From: Protopterus annectens
Taxonomy: Eukaryota > Chordata > Ceratodontiformes > Protopteridae
Assembly: GCF_019279795.1 (NCBI RefSeq)
Contig: NC_056726.1
Coordinates: forward strand, 1,011,314,792 to 1,011,378,791
Reading direction: 5' to 3'
DNA length: 64,000 nucleotides
Shown here: positions 48,061 through 58,824 of the stretch, one piece after another
Layout: every line of letters starts with the position of its first letter
Numbering within the stretch: the stretch's first letter is position 1
Notes under the pieces: model-generated
What the model saw: only the letters and a program-made list of their open reading frames with translations
Told to the model about the DNA's origin: nothing
Database searches by the model: none
Translations under genes and position numbers: made by a program

Positions 48061-48539
48061 TCTGCTGCCAAATTAACTTCTTTTTAAAAGTTAGTTTCAA
48101 TAGGATGGCATGCACACTAGCTGGGGTGGTATTCCTAGGGTCCCCTCCAATCTCACACCATACTTTGGTATGCTTCTTGTCCCTGACAGCCTGCATATAG
48201 GTGGTTTAATTCATTAGGCTCCTGTTCTTAGAATTATTTGTACCTACAGGAGCTCTTCTTTAGTTTTTCAGCCCCAAACAGTGCCTTAGAAAACTGCTGT
48301 CTGCTTTCTTAAGTGTGGATGGACATTGCATTAATACATTATTTAAGAAGCAAACACCTATAATTACACCTTACTTAGCTGGACCAATATTGTACTTGGA
48401 AATCTGGTTAACTATTGTGGAGTGAAATAACATTAATAAATTATTTATAAAGACACCTCTACACCATAGTTAGTTAGACTGTTATTATACTTATTAATCT
48501 GGTACTGACCTGTGGAGACTCTCACTCACAGATTGTTTC
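48061..48539. other. Unassigned spacer
   Basis: No recognisable feature between the tandem duplication and the L2 leader. Confidence 0.4.
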
Positions 48540-49126
48540 TGCAGCATTTCAGTGGCCAGGTGTCAGCCCCCTCCACTTGGTCTCACTGTGCTCCCCTACC
48601 CTACCCTCAATTCTCAACCACCCCCCAGTGCACCTAAGCTCATCTCAAATTAGCCACTCACACCAATTACCACCACCCAATCACAACCCCGCTCCTATTA
48701 ATTCACACCCATATATAATTGATTTTTAAGGTCTCCTCATCTACTCATCACACAAATTACTCCCTATTCTATTTCATTACCCACAATAGTTACTACTTCT
48801 CATCTAACCTGCTATACATCTTTACTATACCTAAATCCTATCTTATTTCACTCCTATCTATACCTACGATGGCATCCCACTACTTCAAATATCTAAACTT
48901 TGTATTACTACACACTGGCTTCCTCACTTTTGTAATTCTAACCAACTACCTAACTTCATACCACATCCAGATATTCAATAGTTTCTCTACTCCTACCACT
49001 ATTCCTTCACCCTCTCTATATATTACTCCCAAACTTCAAAATAACTCCCGACCTCTGTAACACCACTCACTTCAGATGCTTTCAGCATAAATATACCCAC
49101 CTTTCTTCAAAATCTCATACTTCTTC

Positions 49127-49405
49127 ATGATTAATAAACTGTTATCAAAACTCTTCAATCTACTCCTAAACCTTACAATTCATCTAAATCTCTGCAGTGA
49201 TATTCACCCAAACCCAGGCCTCAAAACTGACATACAACAAACCACCAAATCCACCACTCTATTGCCCCTTAGAGCAATAAGTATCTCTCCTAAAGGATCC
49301 AACCTAATTAACATGAACCTAAGGAGCATCCTGAGTAAGATACATGAATTCCAGACCAGTCTATCACTGTACTCCCCCAACCTCACTGTCCTAACAGAAA
49401 CCTGA
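49127..49405 (+). pseudogene. L2 ORF2 N-terminus with degenerate 2A-like motif
   Basis: The start MINKLLSKLFNLLLNLTIHL is hydrophobic and is followed by NLCSDIHPNPGL (the DIHPNPG part at 49199-49219). L2, CR1 and Rex1 LINEs are known to carry 2A-like peptides ending DxxxNPGP near the ORF2 start. Here the final Pro is Leu, so recoding activity is doubtful in this copy. Next come NLINMNLRSILSKIHEFQT and LYSPNLTVLTET (the start of the APE endonuclease with its catalytic Glu), then a stop at 49403-49405. Confidence 0.7.
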
Positions 49406-50560
49406 TATAAACAGCAGTGTAATTCTACCACCAGGTTTCAATATAAGCAGACTGGACAGAACAAACAAATGTGGTGAGGGAGTAGCCATCATTTATAAAA
49501 CAAAGCTCAAAGTAGAACATATGGAACCAGACAACCCAGCTTTCAGCAACACTGAAATATTATAAAGTAACTACAGAACAACTGTGTCTCCAGTGATAAA
49601 TGGTTCACTCAACAACAAAACCCAGAAGAAACAAGAAAAGAGTAGAACTAATGCACATTCCAGGGTTCTGGATAAAAAAAACTTTTAATTCTGTATAAAA
49701 ATAATAAAACAAAACAGTAAGCGCTTTCACAATGTTCATATTGCCTCATCAGATCAGTATATATTTTATCCTGAACCCTGGAACATGCGTTGGTTCAACT
49801 CTTTTCTTGTAACACTGAAATATTATTTACTAAACTCAAAACAAACTCCGACAAACATCTCACCATCACAGGTACTTGTATCCCCCCTGGTGATAACCTT
49901 GTTATAATTCAGGAAATACTACACTACATATCTTTAACATTTCCATAAGAAGCCATAATAATGGGTGACTTTAATGTCGACTGGTTTACCTGCTAATTTC
50001 ATGACTGCATGGCTTTACCAAGGTTATACAATCTCCTACTAGAGTAGACAAAGCCACCAAAATGCAATCTATGCTGGATTGGGTTCTAACTAATAAAACA
50101 TCTCACACTTTCCAATCAGGGTGTCTCCCTGACAGCATCAGTGATCACCTCCCAACATACCTACTTAGAGAGTGTCTTCTTCCCCCCAGAAATACCACCT
50201 TTCAGCTAATTTGAAACAACAAAGACTTTAACCCTCAAACATTTAACTCCTTCTTGCGCACCTGTAACTAAACCCCACTCAAAAAAAATCACCTCACTCA
50301 AAACACTACCTCTAGATGCTGCAGTGGACTACTTTAAAACTACTTTCCTCAGTATTCTAAACAAACTAGCCCCATGCAAAATTAAAATGATTAAATCAAG
50401 TTATGCTCCATGGCTAACAGAAGAAACCAAAATTCTTTTTAACCAAAGGGATAATACCTTGGCACAATGGCATGCCAACAAAATCAAACCCAAGCCAACA
50501 TTGACCACTACCATAATCTCAGAAACAAAGCTAAAACCCAGGTCAAATTAGACAAAAACC
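49406..50560 (+). pseudogene. L2 endonuclease and linker
   Basis: Decayed endonuclease read across frames: GEGVAIIYKTKLKVEHMEPD (49475-49535), an interrupting insertion, TGTCIPPGDN near 49871, IMGDFNVDW near 49960 (GDFN block) and ISDHLPTYLL near 50136 (SDH block). A linker frame at 50324-50551 contains LNKLAPCKIKMIKSSYAPWL and NQRDNTLAQWHANKIK. Several frame changes. Confidence 0.75.
49564..49810 (-). mobile_element. Penelope-like terminal-repeat scrap with 16-bp target duplication
   Basis: A 247-base insertion between two perfect 16-base direct repeats AACACTGAAATATTAT (49548-49563 and 49811-49826). Inside, 43-base arms 49631-49673 and 49768-49810 are inverted copies (37 of 43 matching). 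On the minus strand the middle reads CTGATGAGGCAAT, then a short loop and ATTGTGAAAGCGC (49752 to 49721), words that recall the hammerhead-like boxes of Penelope-like terminal repeats. The inverted piece beside a terminal repeat is also typical of Penelope insertions. The family call is an inference; the insertion itself is certain. Confidence 0.5.
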
Positions 50561-50799
50561 TTCTACAGTGATATTCAGCTAAAACACTATAACAACCCAC
50601 AAAAATTGTGATCTGCCATAAAAATCATTTAACCCAGCCAACTGTCAGCACCAACTCCATCAGTCACTAGTAGTCATGATAGCATAGTCACACAATTTAA
50701 TTCATTATTTACTAATTCTAAACTTTTGCTTTCTAAGAACTTCTGTAAATCTCCACTGACTATCCCAGCACCACCCATGGAAACCAATGATACCTTCTC

Positions 50800-51697
50800 T
50801 TTTAAACCTATTCAAACTAACACCATAAAAATCTACTCAGCAGGCTTAAACCTACCTCCCTTGCAGCTGACAATTTACCTTCTGAATTCCTTAAACTAGC
50901 AGCAGGTGCCATCTCCTACCCAATCTCAATTCTGATCAACCACACTATTTCAGAACACTACATTCCACTCTTCCAGAATATATCATACATCACCCCACTG
51001 CATAAAGGAGGGAACTCTACTGAGGTCTCTAATTATAAACACACAGTAATTTTATCCCCCCAGCCAAAATACTAGAAAAATGTATTCATACCCAGCTCTT
51101 GAACTTTTATCTAACAATCTCCTGTCTGATAAACAGCATGGTTTCAACCCCTATTGCAGTACCACAACTGCTCTTCTAAGCTTTACTAACTTAATCAACC
51201 AATACAGACCTGTTCAAAGCATTTGACACTCGTCTTCCACCAGAAACTCCTCACTGAGCTCGCCCCGCTTAAACTTAGTCACGCATCTCTTGCTTGGGTC
51301 AATAATTATCTAACTGACCACCTACAAGCTGATAAATGGCAGCAGTATCTCTTTTACCTGTTTTCATGGTAGTCCCTAGGTCCTCTTCCTTTGAGTATTT
51401 CATACTGCTACCCACCTTGCCACCATTGTTCAGTATGCAGAAGACTCTACGCTCATTTGTGCTATACCCACCCTACAACAACTCAAAATGACAACACAGC
51501 AGGCCTTCTCAACTGTGGAATTGTGTCTGTCTGACTCATAGCTGATTCTTAATCCAAATAAAACTAAGCTTATCTTCTTTTGTCCCAGTAAATAATTCCC
51601 CCGATTTTCATTTCGTATATATACTCCTCACCCAATACTACTATATCAACACTTTCCCAAATTAAATTGTTAGGCATAACAATTGACAAAAACATCA
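50800..51697 (+). pseudogene. L2 RT, first part
   Basis: RT traces across frames: LAADNLPSEFLKLAAGAISY near 50863, SNYKHTVILSP near 51030, KQHGFNPYCSTTTALLSFTN near 51130, a DLFKAFD-like block near 51210 and a Tyr-Ala-Asp-Asp-like QYAEDSTLIC near 51434. The last codons (LLGITIDKN near 51668) lead straight into the RTE insertion. Decayed. Confidence 0.75.
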
Positions 51698-53657
51698 TCA
51701 TCTTCTTTTGGCTGTTCGCGTTAGGGGTTGCCTCAGCGGATCATCTGTTTCCATTTCTTCCTGTCCTCTGCATCATACTCTTTCACACCAACTGCCTGCA
51801 TGTCCTCTCTCACCACATCCATAAACCTTATCTTAGGCCTTCCTCTTTTCCTGTTACCTGGCAGCTCCATCCTTAGCATCCTTTTCCCAATATACCCAGC
51901 ATCCCTCCTCAGCACATGTCCAAACCAACGCAATCTCGCCTCTCTTGCTTTGTCTCCAAACTGTCCAACCTGAGTTGACCCTCTAATATACTGATTCCTA
52001 ATCCTGTCCATCCTAGTCACACCCAGTGCAAATCTTAACATCTTTAACTCTGCCACACCCAGCTCTGACTCCTGCCTTTTTGTCAATGCCTCCGTCTCCA
52101 ACCCATATGACATAGCTGGTCTCACTACCCTCTTGTAGACCTTCCCTTTCACTCTTACTGGTATCCCTCTGTCACAAATCACTCCTGACACTCTTCTCCA
52201 CCCATTCCACCCTGCCTGTACTCTCTTCTTCACCTCTCTTCCACACTCACCATTACTCTGAACTATTGATCCCGAGTACTTAAACTCATCCACATTTACC
52301 AACTCTACTCCCTGCATCCTCACCATTCCTCTACCCTCCCTCACATTTACACACATATATTCTGTTTTAGCCCTGCTGACCTTCATTCCTCTCCTCTCCA
52401 AAGAATATCTCCACCTCTCCAGGGTCTCCTCAACCTGGTCCCTACTCTCACTACATATCACAATGTCATCTGCAAACATCATAGTCTACAGGGCCTCCTG
52501 TCTTATCTCATCTGTCAACCTGTCCATCACCACTGCAAATAAGAAAGAGCTCAGAGCTGATCCTGGATGTAATCCCACCTCCACCTTAAATATATATGTC
52601 ACTCCCACCGCAGTCCTCTCCAATGTCACACTACCCTCGTACATATCCTGTACCACTCTTACATACTTCTCTGCCACTCCCGACTTCCTCATACAATACC
52701 ACAACTCCTCTCTAGGCACCCTGTCATATGCTTTCTCTAAGTCCACAAAGACACAATGCAACTCCTTCTGACCTTCTCTGTATTTCTCCATCAACACTCT
52801 CAGAGCAAATATTGCATCTGTAGTGCTCTTTCCTGGCATGAAACCATACTGCTGATCACTAATCATCACCTCCCTTCTTAACCTAGCTTCCACTACTCTT
52901 TCCCATAACTTCATGCTGTGACTGATCAGTTTTATCCCTCTGTAGTTACTGCAGCTCTGCACATCACCCTTATTCTTAAAGATAGGTACCAAAACACTTT
53001 TTCTCCATTCCTCAGGCATCCTCTGACTTTCCAAAATTTCATTAAACAATCTGGTTAAAAATTCCACTGCCATTTCACCTAAGCACCTCCATGCTTCCAC
53101 TGGTATATCATCTGGGCCAACAGCCTTTCCATTCTTCATCCTCTTCATAGCTGTCCTTACTTCCTCCTTGCTAATTTGTTTCACTTCCTGATTCACTATC
53201 CCCACATCATCCAACCTTCTCTCTCTCATTTTCTTCATTCATCAGCCCTTCAAAGTGCTCTTTCCATCTACTCAACACACTTGAGTACGTTTCTCTCATT
53301 ATCCTTTATCACCCTTACCTGCTGCACATCTTTTCCAGCACTGTCCCTCTGTCTAGCCAATCGGTACAGGCCTTTTTCGCCCTCTTTAGTGTCCAATCTC
53401 TCACACAACTCTCCATATGCCTTATCCTTAGACTTCGACACCTCTCTCTTTGCCATGAGTTTCATCTCCTTATACTCATGTCTACTTTTTTCATCTTTTT
53501 GACAATCCCACTTCTTTGCCAGCCTCTTCCTCTGTATACCTTTCTGCACTTCCTCATTCCACCACCAGGTCTCCTTGTACTCCTTCCTCTGTCCAGATGT
53601 CACACCAAACACCTTTCTAGCCGTCTCCGTTACTAGCTCTGCTGTAGTTACCCAGTT
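51698..53657 (-). mobile_element. RTE/BovB-like LINE, 5'-truncated, in L2
   Basis: A minus-strand RTE-clade LINE starting in the linker after its (missing) endonuclease and ending in a CATCATCAT-type tail at 51698. The 3' end reads CCCCTAACGCGAACAGCC on the minus strand. Near-identical flanks TTGACAAAAACATCA (left, 51684-51698) and TTGACAAAAAACATCA (right, about 53660) mark the target duplication. The L2 frame resumes after it (KLGSLYRIKSF near 53715). Confidence 0.88.
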
Positions 53658-53660
53658 GAC
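51733..53660 (-). pseudogene. RTE-like reverse transcriptase
   Basis: The linker (53650-53268) reads KETWWWNEEVQKGIQRKRL and EKGLYRLARQRDSAGKDVQQ. After a frame change comes the RT (53238-51733): MKRMKNGKAVGPDDIPVEAW, NYRGIKLISHSMKLWERVVE, LHCVFVDLEKAYDRVPREEL (first catalytic Asp), GLHPGSALSSFLFAVVMD, then a TAG at 52486-52488, where related elements have Trp. The same frame continues into MMFADDIVICSES (catalytic Asp pair at 52465-52470). The C-terminal region holds RRVVRPAMSYGLET-like and RLRWFGHVLRRD motifs typical of BovB/RTE. It has only two obvious breaks, so it is fairly young. Confidence 0.9.
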
Positions 53661-54260
53661 AAAAAACATCAAATTCAAAAAACACCTATCACAAGCCATC
53701 AAAAGACACATATAAAACTAGGTTCTCTTTACAGAATCAAATCTTTCCTCACTACCGAGACAAGACAGGCAATTACCAGACCCCCCAGCTACTCTCTGCC
53801 TTACTATATGCCTCCCCCATTTTCACAAACTTAAAGAAAATGGATTTAGTAAAACTTAAGGCTTGCTATAATAAAATAGCCAAGTTCGCAACAACTCCCC
53901 TCATTGAATCCAGTACTGTTCGGCCTTTCAGTAACTCAACTGGTTAGAACTACTTCACTATTTAACTGTCACCCAACTCATTACTGCACACAAACCCATT
54001 CACCAACCAGACAAATCCCCTGCTTTCCAAAAGCTGCTCCATCTCTACACTAACAATCGAGTCCTCCTCTCCTCAAATAAATCTCTTCTACACATTTCCA
54101 TATCCAGCAATAGTGCTGATGATTTTCTTTACTCCACCTATATTTCCATAATCTTAAATCTATCCCACAACCTATCTTGTACCTAACTCACTTCAAGAAA
54201 CTACTTAAGGACTACCTGAATAACAACTGGCTTTGCTTATGCTCTACCACAGGCTAAATC
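53658..54260 (+). pseudogene. L2 RT, C-terminal part
   Basis: The L2 C-terminus resumes with FKKHLSQAIKRHIKLGSLYR (53675-53735), SKFATTPLIESSTV-like codons near 53880 and LKDYLNNNWLCLCSTTG ending near 54257, matching FLNNHWLCSCNNPG at the end of the first L2. Several frame changes. Confidence 0.75.
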
Positions 54261-55005
54261 CTAACCTTCCTACCTTTAACTTCCCAATCTATAGTCCATC
54301 CATTCTATGCCCAACATAATGCAAATAAATCATTTATTTCCAACTTCCACCCCTTACTTCTCCATCCCCCTCCCCCTCACAAATAACTAGCCTAAAACTA
54401 CCCTTCCACTTTTTTACCCCATAATACCCTTATCACCCCCCATCTTATTTAATGTACCAACGTTTCCTTTACTCACTGTTAAATATTCTTTACTCTTATC
54501 CATCTACGTCAGTTGCTTTTCTGCAGTTTTTGGTTATACTATTATACGTTTATCTGTTCTGGTCATCAGTGTGAAATATTACAACACTTGAAATTTTGTG
54601 TCTGTATTTTAGTATACAAGAAGCTCTGAATCCTCACTATGTAAGATAATATGTCCTTTAACCTATGCGAAATCAGGATTTATACTTCATGTCCTTCTAA
54701 GAATATTACTCAATGTAAATCCTTGACATTTTACTATTTCTGTAACTCTTGTACACGTATGTATACTTGTATACTTTGTATTGTATTTTTGCATCACTGT
54801 TAGTTGTAAACTGCTCTGCAGCTTTTCTCCCCGGGCCTCTGCTGAAAATTGGCTCTGTTCCCAGTTGGTTTTTCCCAGTAAACAAATGTTACATAAGTAA
54901 ATAAATAAAGTACGTACTTGGTCTGCAAATAATTGAAGGAATGTTATTCCAGAACTCTAAGGAGGTAGATTATGTTTGGTATTCTGGGCCATCATGTGTT
55001 ACAGA

Positions 55006-55526
55006 GGGTCTACTTCATTTCACCTAACTTCCATTTCACTGACTTTCATTTCACTGACCCCATTTCACTGAAATTTCATTTGACTGACACTTCATTTCAC
55101 TGACAGTTCATTTGACTGACAAGTATTATTGGCAAGAAAATGGAATATGCCCCCTTCCCCACTGTAGTGTGACCCTGGAGTTAGAATATATAGTTGGGGG
55201 GGGGTGTGGGGGGCGCAGCCCCCCACTTCATTTCATATGATATTATTAAGTTTTGATATAATATTGCTTAGTAAAAGAAAAGTAAGTGGGGGGCTTCGCC
55301 CCCCACACCCCCCTTTGTGGGGGGCTGTGCCCCCCCAACTACATATTCTAACTCCAGGGTCGCACTACAGTGGGGAAGGGGGCATATTCCATTTTCTTGC
55401 TAATAATACTTGTCAGTCAAATGAACTGTCAGTGAAATGAAGTGTCAGTGAAATGAAATTTCAGTCATTTGGTCTCAGTCAAATGGGAGTCAGTGAATTG
55501 GAAGTTAGGTGAAATGAAGTAGACCC
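55006..55526. mobile_element. Palindromic element A, 521 bp, 8-bp target duplication
   Basis: An almost perfect palindrome. Arms 55006-55226 and 55288-55526 are inverted copies (about 90-95 percent by eye), joined by a 61-base AT-rich spacer. The ends are GGGTCTACTTCATTTCAC and its complement. Perfect 8-base direct repeats GTTACAGA flank it (54998-55005, 55527-55534). The outer arms are built from repeated words (TTCATTTCACTGAC-like). The inner arms carry a G/C-rich core (GGGGGGTGTGGGGGGCGCAG). No coding capacity. An 8-base duplication fits hAT-like or P-like transposases, but the family is unknown to me. Confidence 0.85.
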
Positions 55527-55534
55527 GTTACAGA

Positions 55535-57720
55535 ACATGTATGAAATTAGACCAAAGTTATTGATGTTCTGCATGGTGTATACACATGTATGGAAAGCAC
55601 TAAACTACTACCTCAATAAGGAAAAAAAACATTTATAAACCTAAAAATGATTTGCTGATCTAATTCTGTATTGGTGAAATGCACTGATTCCTCTGAATGA
55701 TGGTGTTTGTCTTTTTGCATGTCAGAGTGGAGGGTAAGCTGTCTGCAGTCACATATACAAACCAGCATTCCTATCAAAATATATGCCTACTTGAAAGAGC
55801 ATGCAGCTAATGACAACCGTGAAGTCATGGAAACTAATCATGCCAGGAAGCTGGAATGTGTCAGCAAAACTGCCATTATTAGATTATCTCTAAGACGCAT
55901 TTAATTAAGAAAGTAGTTAGAGACTCATCACAATAAAATTATATATACACACACAATTCTTTTCTAGGAAACACAGATGTCCAAAGACCCCATGTGATCT
56001 ATTTAAATAGGATCAGGGTTATAATCTCACTAAAGGCTTTCGTGAGATTTCCTACCATTTCCAGTTGAAAGAGAAAACATCTGAGGATGTATATTTTAAA
56101 CTGCAGTCAAGGGTGAATACAAAGGCTATGCCAACAACATAGTGCCAATTTGTGTCACTTCTGTGTATTAAATTCTGCTGGTATGATATACTAGGTATTT
56201 TCTGAGAAATGCACAGATACGTTATACAAAAGCAGATTTGACTAGCGCTTAAGGTGCATTTCTGGAAAAAGAAATAAAGCACTTTGATGTACCTGCCAAG
56301 AACTAAAAAAACCCTTCAGATGTAGTCAGACATGCAAAATGTAAGTTATGTATACAAGTACATTCTTCATTTTTTTGAGGATGGTGGGAGGACATAATTT
56401 TGCATAAACTTAAAAGCACTAAGTGCCTTACTTGCAAATATATACACATCAATTATATAAGCAAGCAAGATAAGCTTATACCAACTGCTGCATGTTTGTT
56501 ATATTACTATAGTTGTCTAAATACTTCCAACAGTAAATATTTTAATATATGTGCAACACTGATAAATAGGCATATACGTACATACATGTAACATCTGATG
56601 TGTGTTTTTAATATATATATGTATGTATATATATGTCTATATATAGATAGAAATATACACACATAACATACACACAACACACATGTATACACTTACGTGC
56701 TCATTTATTGAACACAATCATTCTCACTCATACAGTTGATCAGTAATGCTCACAAGCACTTCCTGTTAGCCATACAACTGAAACCCAATTGGAAAACAGA
56801 ACTTGGCTTTCCCTCTGCAATCAAGTATACTCTGCATAACCTACTTCATAAAAACAAACATAACAATGTGCTATCTCCTGCACTTCGTACAGTTCACAAC
56901 AAAAATGTCCCTCAGACTTCCATACTTAAACTTATTAGCTCTGCATGTGTACAGCTGTAGCCAGTGGGCAGTCTTCCCTACAGGGCGCTATCCAACCAAC
57001 TACGTATACAACAGGTAGTAACACCTCTCCTAACCTGCATACAATATTAGGAAAATAAGGTGCATGTAATCCACTATGTGCACAGAGAAGATAAAACAAT
57101 TAACAAATAAGGAAGACTTCATCACAAAAGTCCTAAAATGCAATTTTATTCATCCAGCAAACTGCCTCACATAGTCTTTGTTTTTACCTTAAAGTGCCTC
57201 GTGTTCGTTTTATCTAAATCAAGTATTAATTCAGTGCTTTGTACCAGGATGCAAAACAAGTATACCAATTACAGGTTACTTAACCATATAAAAGTAAATC
57301 AGTTGATATACGTATATTATATATACATTACATTATTACCTTTTGGGTTCATGGTCATTTATGTATTCTACAGTTTAGAGATATATTACAACACATATAT
57401 ATTTTCTCATTTAATGTATTTTGAGCAATGTGGTTATTTCACATTATTTAATGTGATTTTTTATTTTTTTATTTTTAGCATCTCTTTGATTAAGGTGACA
57501 GGATGAATTAATGTAAATGAATGGCTTGAATTACTTTGGTCATATTTTTGTGTTGCATATACAAAGTGGTGCTTTAACACCTAACTTAGATAAAATTCTG
57601 ACAAAGCCATTTAAGGTGAACCATAGTCTATAAAAAGCAATTTGCTGGACAAGTAAAACTTTATTTAAGGACTTTTGTAAAGGAGTTGTCCTTTTTGTTA
57701 ATTATATGTGTGTAAATCTA
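55535..57720. other. Unassigned AT-rich DNA
   Basis: About 2.2 kb with no recognisable gene. The frames at 56736-57018 and 57138-57506 are AT-rich and show no domain. Short TA/CA-rich tracts lie at 56610-56690. Confidence 0.4.
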
Positions 57721-57721
57721 T

Positions 57722-57723
57722 AT

Positions 57724-57767
<44 letters not shown>

Positions 57768-57800
57768 ATGTGTGTTTGTGTGTGTGTGTGTATGTGCATA
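57722..57800. repeat. (TATC)n then (TG)n microsatellite
   Basis: About 11 TATC units (57724-57770) followed by TG-rich repeats up to element B. Confidence 0.95.
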
Positions 57801-57811
57801 TATATAAATAT

Positions 57812-58164
57812 GGGTCCCCTTCGGTAGATCAAACTTTTAAATCTTCGAAGACGATATGGCTGAGACCATAACTTCGAACATTTAAAAGTCCGAATGGACT
57901 GAATGGGGATCTGCGTACAGAGCGGAACGGGAAGATTTCCCATTTCCGCAATGTCGTGCTATCTCGGAGTTGGTATATTTAAGTAAGCGAGGGTGTGGGG
58001 GGGTGCAGGGGAGCACAGCCCCCCTGCTACAGCAGTTTAATTTTGTTTTTTTTTTTGCTTTTTCTTTTTTTCCTTCAGTGTTCGAACTATTACAAGTTTG
58101 AACATATGGTCTCAGCCATACTTGGTTCGAACTTGTAATATGTTCGATCTACTGAAGTAGATCC
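57812..58164. mobile_element. Palindromic element B, about 353 bp
   Basis: Begins GGGTCCCCTTCGGTAGATC (57812) and ends GATCTACTGAAGTAGATCC. Imperfect inverted arms of about 90 bases share ATGGCTGAGACCATA and TTCGAAC words. Between them is one copy of the same core as in elements A and C (TCGGAGTTGGTATATTTAAG, then GGGTGTGGGGGGGTGCAG and ACAGCCCCCCTGC) and an AT-rich spacer. No coding capacity. It lies between TG/TA and TA/CA repeats that mirror each other. Confidence 0.75.
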
Positions 58165-58215
58165 ATAAATATATACATGTACACACACACATATATGTGC
58201 GTATATGTGTGTGTG

Positions 58216-58300
<85 letters not shown>

Positions 58301-58317
58301 ACATGTGTCTGTGTGTG

Positions 58318-58354
<37 letters not shown>
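58165..58354. repeat. TA/TG microsatellite block between elements B and C
   Basis: CA/TA-rich start, a long TA run (about 58219-58286), a TG run, a second TA run and a TG run that ends exactly at the GGGTCC of element C. Confidence 0.95.
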
Positions 58355-58355
<1 letters not shown>

Positions 58356-58823
58356 GGTCCGAATCACATTGTCAAAACATGGTTCATCAAAACCGTGTTT
58401 CGGCAGACACAATTTAGCGAAAGTGCATTTTATCAAAAATGCACTTTCGCTAAAGAGAGAGCAGAAAATTAAAGAAAGCATTCAGTCTACATGCAACGTT
58501 AGTTGTAAATCAACGTATAGTGTTGATTTACAACTAACAAAACTATTGCTGACATCGTGGTACAGTGGGGATAAGGGAATATTCCCTTTTTCCCACTGTG
58601 GTGCCATATCGGATTGAGAATAATAAAGTAGGGGGGTGTGAGGGGCACAGGGAGGCTTGCCCCCCTGCATAACATTGTTTGATGTGATTATTTATTTTTT
58701 TATGTTTTTTTTTATGTTATTTTCTTTAGCGAAATTGCATATTCGACAATATGCACTTTCACTAAAGTGTGTTATCAGAAACACAATTCGATGAACTGTG
58801 TTTTCGATAGTATGACAGTGACC

Positions 58824-58824
<1 letters not shown>
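58355..58824. mobile_element. Palindromic element C, about 470 bp, with serial hairpins
   Basis: Starts GGGTCCGAATCACATTGTC and ends GACAGTGACCC. The outer arms (about 110 bases) are imperfect inverted copies sharing GTTCATC and TTTAGCGAAAGTGCAT words. Inside are perfect hairpins: an 18-bp stem (58413-58430 with 58437-58454), a 17-bp stem (58498-58514 with 58522-58538) and a double stem CAGTGGG/CCCACTG enclosing AAGGGAATATTCCCTT (58563-58598). One copy of the shared G-rich core follows (58607-58672). No coding capacity. Confidence 0.78.

Larger units (their letters stand above)
48540..54912 (+). mobile_element. L2 LINE, near full length, carrying two later insertions
   Basis: A C-rich leader (from roughly 48540) leads to the ORF start at 49127, endonuclease, RT and the L2 3' end with TTCTCCCCGGGCCTCTGCTG and AAACAAATGTTACATAAG (to about 54912). 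Without the Penelope-like scrap (49564-49810) and the RTE LINE (51698-53657) the L2 is about 4.2 kb. The coding sequence is decayed by many substitutions and frame changes. Its 3' UTR is the same type as the L2 at 589-3558. The left boundary is approximate. Confidence 0.85.

Noticed and set aside
48719-49060. 113-codon frame upstream of the L2 ORF2
   Set aside because: It lies in the C-rich, low-complexity L2 leader and has no ORF1 domain. I treat it as leader.
53176-53502. 108-codon plus-strand Ser/Leu-rich frame
   Set aside because: It is a shadow of the RTE coding sequence on the minus strand.
57138-57506. 122-codon Tyr/Phe-rich frame
   Set aside because: The DNA is AT-rich, there is no domain, and the composition is what AT-rich non-coding sequence gives.
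58149-58617. Tyr-Ile and Thr-His rich frames near 58.2-58.5 kb and 58.8 kb
   Set aside because: They come from TA/TG microsatellites and the palindromic elements.
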